From Jongsikchunia kroppenstedtii DSM 45133 (lineage in GTDB: Bacteria; Actinomycetota; Actinomycetes; Mycobacteriales; Mycobacteriaceae): a stretch of DNA of 64,000 bases. The DNA is taken from the NCBI RefSeq assembly GCF_000380485.1, contig NZ_AQYG01000046.1, positions 1 to 64,000 of the forward strand. Reading direction: 5' to 3'. Of the stretch, positions 58,737 through 64,000 are shown piece by piece. How positions within the stretch are numbered: position 1 is the stretch's first letter; the number at the start of each line of letters is the position of its first letter. Under the pieces are notes generated by a model. The model had not been told where the DNA came from and searched no databases. It saw only the letters and a program-made list of their open reading frames with translations. The position numbers and the translations under genes are program-made.

Positions 58737-60074
58737 GTGCTGGTCGGCAGCGTTTCTCAGCCCAACACGGCGTCGCGGATTTCTCGCCGCAAGACAGCGT
58801 TGCAGGTCGTCGTCGCGGCCGCGGCACTCAGCCTCGGCGTCGCCGCCTGCTCGAGCGGCATCTCGAACGTCGAGTCGCATGCCAGCTCCGGATGGCCCAG
58901 CTACGGCGGCACCGACGGCAATGCGAACTTCGCCACCGCCAAGGTCCCCGGCGATCTCGCGCTGAACTGGTCGCGGCCGACCGGCGGACCGATCTCCGCG
59001 CCACCGGTGATCTCCGGCAAGAACGCGATCGGCGTCACCGCCGACACCGAGAACGGCTGCAACACCTTCTATTTCGATTCGGCCGACGGCCGCAAGCTCT
59101 ACTGCAAGCGCATGGAGGGCGGCGCCCAGCTGTCGTCGCTCCTGCTCGACCAGTACGACAACGCCTATGTGGGCGTTCCCGGGACCTTCTTCGGGCTCAA
59201 CACCACCGGCGCGGTGCGCTGGCAGACGCCGACCGTCGGGCTGGCGCTGTCGGCCAAGTTCGCCGGACCGGCGACCGTGCTCGCGGTGACGCAACAGGGT
59301 CAGATTCAGCTGATCGACGCCCAGACCGGACGCCTGCAGGCCGCGCCGGTCACGCTGCGCACCGATACCGACGCCTCCAACCCCGGCAACGGGCTCGGCG
59401 ATTGCGTCGACAACGGACCGCACTGCCCGGTGCCTGCGGCCCCCGCCGTCGACACCGAGCGCCAGCGGTTCTATCTGAACTTCTGGCCGCAGGGAAAGAT
59501 CGCGTCGCAGGTGCGGGCGTTCGACTACTCGGAGATCAAGGGCACCAAGACCATTCGGGACGCCTGGACCGCCGACATCCCTGGCGGCGTGATCGGCAGC
59601 CCGGTGCTCTCGCCCGACTCCTCGACGCTGTACATCTACAACCGCCTCGGCAGCCTGTATGCGGTCGACGCCGCCAACGGCAAGCAGCTGTGGAACTACA
59701 ACGTCGGCGGCTACGGCATGGGCACGATGGCCGTGTCGTCGAAGGGCACCATCGTCCCGACCGGCGTCCTCGGCGCACCGCTGGTGGCGATCAAGGACGA
59801 CGGCAACAAGGCGACGGCGCTCTGGCACCGCGACGACCTGCACACCGCGTCGACGGCCACCCTGCTGTCGAACGGCACCGGCTGGGTCGCGGTGCGCGAT
59901 GCCGGCAAGGACACACTCTCGCTCGTCGAGTTCGACGCTGCCACGGGTGCCACCAAACGCACTCTACCGCTGCCGGATTCGCTGGGATATGTCACCGGCA
60001 TCGCCGTGTCCAGCGGCGGCGACCTGGTGGCGACCACGCAAATCGGCAACGTTTACCAGTTCAGCGTCCGGTGA
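58737..60074 (+). CDS. PQQ-like beta-propeller lipoprotein (Rv3035-like)
   Basis: A 445-residue exported lipoprotein. The GTG start follows CAGGAG. The signal peptide has a twin-arginine pair (SRRKTALQVVVAAAALSLG) and ends in the lipobox GVAAC (Cys near residue 38). The rest is a WD-like PQQ propeller: LALNWSRPTGGPISAPPVISG, RWQTPTVGLALSAKFAGPATVL, LYIYNRLGSLYAVDAANGKQLWNYNVGGYG and VTGIAVSSGGDLVATTQIGNVYQF. No enzymatic residues could be recognised; BamB-like scaffold function is possible. Same position as Rv3035. Convergent with the next gene and overlapping it by 14 bp. Confidence 0.88.
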   Translation: MLVGSVSQPNTASRISRRKTALQVVVAAAALSLGVAACSSGISNVESHASSGWPSYGGTDGNANFATAKVPGDLALNWSRPTGGPISAPPVISGKNAIGVTADTENGCNTFYFDSADGRKLYCKRMEGGAQLSSLLLDQYDNAYVGVPGTFFGLNTTGAVRWQTPTVGLALSAKFAGPATVLAVTQQGQIQLIDAQTGRLQAAPVTLRTDTDASNPGNGLGDCVDNGPHCPVPAAPAVDTERQRFYLNFWPQGKIASQVRAFDYSEIKGTKTIRDAWTADIPGGVIGSPVLSPDSSTLYIYNRLGSLYAVDAANGKQLWNYNVGGYGMGTMAVSSKGTIVPTGVLGAPLVAIKDDGNKATALWHRDDLHTASTATLLSNGTGWVAVRDAGKDTLSLVEFDAATGATKRTLPLPDSLGYVTGIAVSSGGDLVATTQIGNVYQFSVR

Positions 60075-61284
60075 TCGGCCGGCCCGTCGGGCCGGTCCCC
60101 TCGGCGCGCTGTCCGGCGTCGCAGATGTAGACGGTCGGCCGATCGCCGATCCGCGCGACCACCAGTGTCATCGACCGAGTACCGGCCGGCTTCAGCTGAC
60201 GACGCAACTGATCGGGGTCGATATCGACGCCGCGAACGGTGATCTCCAGGGTGCCGCAATCGAGTTGCGCCAACCGTTTTCGCAGCGGCTTGGCCGACAG
60301 CCGCATCTCCTCCAGCACCGGCCACCCGCGGGCGCCGGGCGGCAACGCGTCTCCGGTGAGATAGGCCAGGTGCGGATCGAGTTGCCAGAGGCCGTGTCGA
60401 TGCGCGTAGTGGCGGACCAGCCCGGCCCGCACCACGGCGCCGTCCGGGTCGACGATCCAGCGACCCGGCGCATCGGCGCCGACGTCGTCCGGCTCAGTGT
60501 CATCGACTTCGAAACCGCTTCCGTCGCTGCGGACCACGGTGGCGCGCCGCCCCGCCATGCCCGGTAGGGTCCACAGGCAGACCTCGCGCACGCCCCCGTC
60601 CAGTGAGATCGCCTGCACCTGTCCGGTGAAGCCGTGTTCGTCGCGCAGCAGCGAATAGTCCACCCCGGGAGCACATTTCACGACCGCCAGCCGCCCGCGA
60701 AGCACACCGAGCAGGTCGGGCAGCGGCGGCCGCGTGTCCGACATTCGGAATGTGCGCCGGGCGCCCGCACGTCGCCCCGGGTCGGCGATGACCACATCCG
60801 CACGGGAGGTTGCGGTGAGCGCATCGGCCCGCAGCAGCGCCGCGCCGGGCACGTTGTGCCGCGCCATCGCGAGCCGAACATCGTCGAGGTCGGAGCCGAG
60901 GACCCGCCCCAAGTCCGGCTGGCACAGCAGCGAATCCAGCTCGGTGCCAACCGAACACGTCACGTCGTGCACGCTGGCCCCGGGACAGCGGCGGGCCAGT
61001 TCCTGCGCGCGCAGCCGGGCCACGGCATCGGCGGTGGCCTGCTGCGCCGCATCTTCGGTGAGCAGCCAGTCGGCCGCGGCGGCCACGCGCGGCGCCAGGG
61101 CCCGCCGGGCGAGCACGGTCGCCGTCAGCGCCCCCTGCTGTCCCGGATAGGCCTGCGACAGTCGCTGCACGTCACCGACCATCGTGTCGGGCCGCAGCGC
61201 CAGCTCCGCCGTCGCTTCCAGCGCGGCCGTACCGTCGGCGCCGGCCAGGAAGGCGACGTCCTCGTGGGTGAACTGGTACGGCAC
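60061..61284 (-). CDS. Class I SAM-dependent methyltransferase, THUMP-like C-terminal domain (Rv3037c-like)
   Basis: A 407-residue protein. The central methyltransferase fold has motif I in VHDVTCSVGTELDSLL (near residue 140), an acidic motif II in VLGSDLDDVRLAMARHN, and the DPPR-like [16 protein letters not shown]. The C-terminal ~90 residues form the THUMP-like domain seen in mycobacterial Rv3037c (EEMRLSAKPLRKRLAQLDCGTLEITVRGVDIDPDQLRRQL), suggesting an RNA or nucleotide-modification role. The GTG start (VPYQFTHEDVAFL) is chosen from the family; the frame extends 11 codons further upstream without support. Followed upstream by the palindromic repeat at 61325-61398. Confidence 0.85.
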   Translation of the reverse strand: MPYQFTHEDVAFLAGADGTAALEATAELALRPDTMVGDVQRLSQAYPGQQGALTATVLARRALAPRVAAAADWLLTEDAAQQATADAVARLRAQELARRCPGASVHDVTCSVGTELDSLLCQPDLGRVLGSDLDDVRLAMARHNVPGAALLRADALTATSRADVVIADPGRRAGARRTFRMSDTRPPLPDLLGVLRGRLAVVKCAPGVDYSLLRDEHGFTGQVQAISLDGGVREVCLWTLPGMAGRRATVVRSDGSGFEVDDTEPDDVGADAPGRWIVDPDGAVVRAGLVRHYAHRHGLWQLDPHLAYLTGDALPPGARGWPVLEEMRLSAKPLRKRLAQLDCGTLEITVRGVDIDPDQLRRQLKPAGTRSMTLVVARIGDRPTVYICDAGQRAEGTGPTGRPITGR

Positions 61285-61324
61285 GGGCTCAGCGTATCGG
61301 GCCGGCTCGCGGCGCACCCAATAA

Positions 61325-61398
61325 CGAAATCCGCGCCACTTCCGTGGATTCGCGCCGGCTGCAGGCGGCGCGAATCCGCAAAGGTGGCGCGGATTTCG
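61325..61398. repeat. Nested palindromic intergenic element, copy 2
   Basis: A 74-bp element with outer arms starting CGAAATCCGCGCCACTT and ending GGTGGCGCGGATTTCG, and an inner 28-bp palindrome from ATTCGCGCCG to CGGCGCGAAT around a CTGCAG core. It is the same element as that at 4696-4770. Base changes between the two copies preserve pairing in the inner stem. It lies between two co-directional methyltransferase genes. Confidence 0.85.
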
Positions 61399-61410
61399 GA
61401 AAGAAGTCGA

Positions 61411-62394
61411 TTACTCGGGCTTGGTGCCGGTGATCATCGCGTTGTAGAAGAACTTCGGCGGCACGAACTTACGCAGAATGTTCTCGTCGACCCAGGACAG
61501 GCGACGCCAGCCGGCGAACGCGAACTTGCCCCAGCCCCAGCCCAGCTTCTCGGCCGGCACGGCGGCCTCGAAGGTGCGCACAGGCCACCCGAGCATCGCC
61601 GCGGCGAGCTCCTCGGTGGCCGACTTCACCTGCACCGCACCAGCATTGGTCGCCATGCGCTCCAGGTCAGCCGGGTCGAAGGTATGGATGTCGACAACGG
61701 CCTCCAGTGCGGCGGCACGCGAGGACTCGTCGAGCTCCTCCTGCGGACGACGCCACGAGCTCAGCGGGCCGAGCTTGGTGATGTTGGTGGTGGCGTACCA
61801 GGTGCCGCGCGAGAGCCAGCGGGCGTAGAAGTCGCCGATGGTGGTCGGCTCGCCGGCGAACACGAAGCGGCCACCCGGCTTGAGCACCCGGATCACCTCG
61901 CGCAGCGACTGCTCTACATCCGGGATGTGGTGCAGCACAGCATGTCCGACGACCAGGTCGAAGGTGTTGTCCTCGTACGGAATGGTCTCGGCGTCGGCCA
62001 CCCGGCCGTCCACGTCGAGCCCGAGCTTCTCGGCGGTGCGCAGCGCGACCTTCACCATGCCCGGCGAGAGGTCGGTGACCGAGCCCTTGCTGGCCACGCC
62101 GCTCTGCATCAGGTTCAGCAGGAAGAAGCCGGTGCCGCAACCGAGTTCGAGAGCACGGCCGTACGGCAGCGGCTGATCGCCGGCGACGGCGTCGAAGCGT
62201 CCGCGCGCGTAGTCGATGCAGCGCTCATCGAAGGAGATCGACCACTTGTCGTCGTAGCTCTCGGCCTCCCAGTCGTGGTACAGCACCTGGGCGAGCTTGG
62301 TGTCGTTGTAGGCCGCCTCGACCTGTTCGGCGGTGGCGTGCGGGTTCGGCGCCGGATCCACGGAGGTCTCGGTGCCGTTCTCGGTTGTGGTCAC
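61411..62394 (-). CDS. SAM-dependent methyltransferase (Rv3038c-like)
   Basis: A 327-residue class I methyltransferase. After a disordered 25-residue N-terminus it shows YHDWEAESYDDKWSISFDERCIDYARGRF, motif I ALELGCGTGFFLLNLMQSG (near residue 80), motif II VTDLSPGMVKVALRTAEKLG, VVGHAVLHHIPDVEQSLREVIRVLKPGGRFVFAGEPT, and a C-terminal cap (GWGWGKFAFAGWRRLSWVDENILRKFVPPKFFYN). It resembles ubiquinone/cyclopropane-type lipid methyltransferases. The same position and length as Rv3038c support orthology. Its substrate is not known. Enoyl-CoA hydratase lies 35 bp upstream on the same strand. Confidence 0.9.
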   Translation of the reverse strand: MTTTENGTETSVDPAPNPHATAEQVEAAYNDTKLAQVLYHDWEAESYDDKWSISFDERCIDYARGRFDAVAGDQPLPYGRALELGCGTGFFLLNLMQSGVASKGSVTDLSPGMVKVALRTAEKLGLDVDGRVADAETIPYEDNTFDLVVGHAVLHHIPDVEQSLREVIRVLKPGGRFVFAGEPTTIGDFYARWLSRGTWYATTNITKLGPLSSWRRPQEELDESSRAAALEAVVDIHTFDPADLERMATNAGAVQVKSATEELAAAMLGWPVRTFEAAVPAEKLGWGWGKFAFAGWRRLSWVDENILRKFVPPKFFYNAMITGTKPE

Positions 62395-62429
62395 TCTTCT
62401 GCTACTTCCTGATTACCGGTGAGCTGGGC

Positions 62430-63218
62430 TCACTTGCCCGTGAACTGAGCCTTGCCCGGCCCGTTGTCGATGAATGATTGCATTCCGATGCCGCGATCCT
62501 CGGTCGCGAACAGTCCGGCGAAGAGATGCTGCTCGATCTTCAGCCCGGTGTCGAGGTCGGTGTCCAGGCCCTCGTCGATCGCGGCCTTCGCGGCGGCCAA
62601 CGCGATCGACGCGGCGCCGGCGAACTGTCCGGCCCACTTCAGCGCGGCGTTGTACACCTCGTCAGGTGCCACGACCTCATCGACCAGGCCGATCGCGAGC
62701 GCCTCCTCGGCGCCGACGAAGCGGCCGGTATAGACCATGTCCTTGGCCTTGGAGGGGCCGACCAGCCGCGCCAGCCGCTGCGTTCCGCCGCCGCCGGGGA
62801 TGACGCCCAGCAGCACCTCGGGCACGCCCAGCTTGGCGTTGTCGCCGGCGATGCGGCGATCGGCGCCGAGCGCGACCTCCAGGCCGCCACCGAGCGCGTA
62901 GCCGGTCACCGCGGCGACCGTCGGCTTCGGGATCTCGGCGATGGCGCTCAGGCCGCCCTGCAGCTCAGCGGCCACTTTCATCATGTCGACATACGACATG
63001 TCGTTCATTTCCTTGATGTCCGCGCCGGCGGCCAGCACCTTCGGGCCGCCGTAGACGATCACGGCCTTGATCGCGTCGTCGGTGCTCGCGGTGCGCGCGG
63101 CGTCCGCCAATTCGTTCTGGACCTGCCGGTTCAGCGCATTCATCGGCGGACGGTTGATCAGGATCGTTCCCACACCGGGATGTTCGGGATTGGTCTCCAG
63201 GGTCACGAATTCGGCCAT
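62430..63218 (-). CDS. Enoyl-CoA hydratase (EchA17-like)
   Basis: Hydrates trans-2-enoyl-CoA in fatty-acid beta-oxidation. The 262-residue crotonase-fold protein has the oxyanion-hole segments VLAAGADIKEM (near residue 65) and GYALGGGLEVALGADRRIAGDNAKLGVPEVLLGVIPGGGGTQRL. Both catalytic glutamates are present, in GGGLE and VPE, spaced 20 residues apart, so hydratase activity is expected. The C-terminal trimerisation helix is intact (GLFATEDRGIGMQSFIDNGPGKAQFTGK). Same neighbour order as echA17 (Rv3039c) and upstream of the Rv3038c-like methyltransferase. Confidence 0.93.
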   Translation of the reverse strand: MAEFVTLETNPEHPGVGTILINRPPMNALNRQVQNELADAARTASTDDAIKAVIVYGGPKVLAAGADIKEMNDMSYVDMMKVAAELQGGLSAIAEIPKPTVAAVTGYALGGGLEVALGADRRIAGDNAKLGVPEVLLGVIPGGGGTQRLARLVGPSKAKDMVYTGRFVGAEEALAIGLVDEVVAPDEVYNAALKWAGQFAGAASIALAAAKAAIDEGLDTDLDTGLKIEQHLFAGLFATEDRGIGMQSFIDNGPGKAQFTGK

Positions 63219-63741
63219 GCAGGCAGGCTACCGGCCGGGTGGCAACATGTTCTAGCCGGGACTGTTGGCCTCCTCGACGGCGACTCCTCGTATGCAGTGC
63301 AGACAACGAGACAGTATTCCTGTCGCCGGATCGTCAACTGCATCCTGCGCAGACGCGCATACGCCGAGTTTCTCGGCGGCAATCCGCGGCCGACACGCTC
63401 GATCAGATCATCGAACTCACTGCGGCCTTGCGGCCCGCGGTCGCCGAGATCAACGGCCAAGAGCCTGAGCAGACCCGATCCACCCTTAATGTGGCGGTCC
63501 CTGACGACCGGGGGCCGCCCGGATGGTTGGCCGCAGTTCAAATGCGGCGACGGCGGGTTCCCCGGCTCGAGTCGGTGACATCCAAGATGGCCGACTGTTC
63601 CTCCCTGTGCGGTGGGGCCACCCGCAACAGGTGCATATAGTTTGTAGCGCACAGTGACAAAACATTGGGTATTGTCATTTAGCGCGACTTGTGTTTCCCT
63701 GATGTAGCCGTTGTTAGACAGCCCACATTGAGGTGTTACGC
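63219..63741. other. Long intergenic region upstream of the P450 gene
   Basis: About 520 bases without a supported gene. Open frames exist on both strands (for example 63239-63640 plus and 63203-63652 minus), but they mirror each other, have no ribosome sites and match no family I know. The last 150 bases turn AT-richer (TATAGTTTGTAGC, ACAAAACATTGGGTATTGTCATTTAG) and hold a dyad at 63655-63677, so this end is the promoter region of the P450 gene. A decayed gene in 63240-63600 cannot be excluded. Confidence 0.4.
63655..63677. promoter_or_regulatory. Dyad TGACAA-N11-TTGTCA upstream of the P450 gene
   Basis: Perfect 6-bp arms at 63655-63660 and 63672-63677, 65 bp before the P450 start, in a locally AT-rich stretch. 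A candidate operator for alkane- or substrate-responsive control; no regulator gene is visible in the window. Confidence 0.4.
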
Positions 63742-64000
63742 ATGAGTGTTCTCGATCAGGTCCGCACGAAGGCCGAAGCGACGATTCCGATGGAGCGCCT
63801 GATCAAGGGCATGCATCTGTACCAGAAGGCCAAGGCGCGGGTGAGTGGCGACAAGCCGCCCGTCTTCATCGAGGAACCGATCCCCGATGTCGACCGCGTT
63901 GCGCTGACCGACATCGACATGAGCAACCCGTTCATGTGGCGGCAGGGACAGTGGTTGCCGTACTTCAAACGACTGCGGGACGAGGCCCCGGTCCACTTCC
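63742..64000 (+). CDS. Cytochrome P450, CYP153-like (N-terminal part, truncated by window end)
   Basis: The first 86 codons of a gene that leaves the window. The start MSVLDQVRTKAEATIPMERLIKGMHLYQKAKAR follows AGGTG. The sequence continues with DVDRVALTDIDMSNPFMWRQGQWLPYFKRLRDEAPVHF. The NPF-W-RQG-W--YF-RLRDEAPVH stretch is characteristic of the start of CYP153 soluble P450s, terminal hydroxylases of medium-chain alkanes and fatty acids, usually followed by ferredoxin and ferredoxin reductase genes. The heme-binding region lies outside the window, so the family call rests on the N-terminus alone. Confidence 0.75.
   Translation, partial: MSVLDQVRTKAEATIPMERLIKGMHLYQKAKARVSGDKPPVFIEEPIPDVDRVALTDIDMSNPFMWRQGQWLPYFKRLRDEAPVHF

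Noticed and set aside
63239-63640. Possible gene upstream of the P450 (plus strand, 133 codons)
   Set aside because: No ribosome site, arginine-rich composition, mirrored by an open frame on the other strand, and no family recognised; left as intergenic.

Overview
The window is high-GC chromosomal DNA from a mycolic-acid actinomycete (order Mycobacteriales), most likely Gordonia or a close relative. The evidence is gene content and gene order. The blocks leuB-serA-ilvC-ilvN-ilvB / PH-domain protein / ilvD, lppZ, gatB, pfkA, gatA-gatC, ACT protein, ligA, methionine-synthase-like protein-mnmA-iscS, acyltransferase-GNAT-etfA-etfB, methyltransferase-GH57-GT4, LbH transferase-PQQ lipoprotein-methyltransferase-methyltransferase-enoyl-CoA hydratase follow the order of Mycobacterium tuberculosis Rv2995c to Rv3039c as I remember it. 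Mycothione reductase and a CYP153-type P450 fit the same group. The genus is an inference; the order is secure.

Region 1 (1-11.2 kb) is branched-chain amino acid and serine biosynthesis. leuB-serA and ilvC-ilvN-ilvB are on the minus strand and ilvD on the plus strand. ilvB is preceded by a classic attenuator: a promoter, an almost leaderless 14-residue leader peptide rich in Ile/Leu/Val, and a rho-independent terminator. Between serA and ilvC lie two tandem secreted S1-type serine protease paralogs, one of which has lost all three catalytic residues. Region 2 (11.2-18.3 kb) holds two DoxX membrane proteins, LppZ, a VOC protein, a FAD monooxygenase divergent from a TetR regulator, and mycothione reductase.

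Region 3 (18.3-30.3 kb) is the gatB / pfkA / gatA-gatC / ligA housekeeping stretch. It is interrupted by a two-component system divergent from a secreted phospholipase A2-like protein and a membrane alpha/beta hydrolase. Region 4 (30.3-38.8 kb) has a GAF-domain regulator divergent from an NTF2-fused flavin monooxygenase, an MmcQ/YjbR protein whose start codon lies inside a perfect 41-bp palindrome, two poorly known proteins (one resembling HPr without its histidine), and the metE-like/mnmA/iscS operon. Region 5 (38.9-46.3 kb) is an accessory insertion in an otherwise conserved order: FAD oxidoreductase, 1158-residue BTAD/ATPase regulator, DHA2 efflux pump and alpha/beta hydrolase.

Region 6 (46.4-63.2 kb) returns to conserved order: acyltransferases, electron transfer flavoprotein, the likely methylglucose lipopolysaccharide genes, cell-wall LCP ligase and lytic transglycosylase, and lipid-linked enzymes. 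The window ends inside a CYP153-like P450 gene. Besides the genes, the window contains several palindromic intergenic elements: a head-to-head array of 21-bp repeats at 67-332, and a dispersed ~75-bp nested hairpin present twice (4696 and 61325) with compensatory changes in its stem. No rRNA, tRNA, insertion sequence or CRISPR array was seen.
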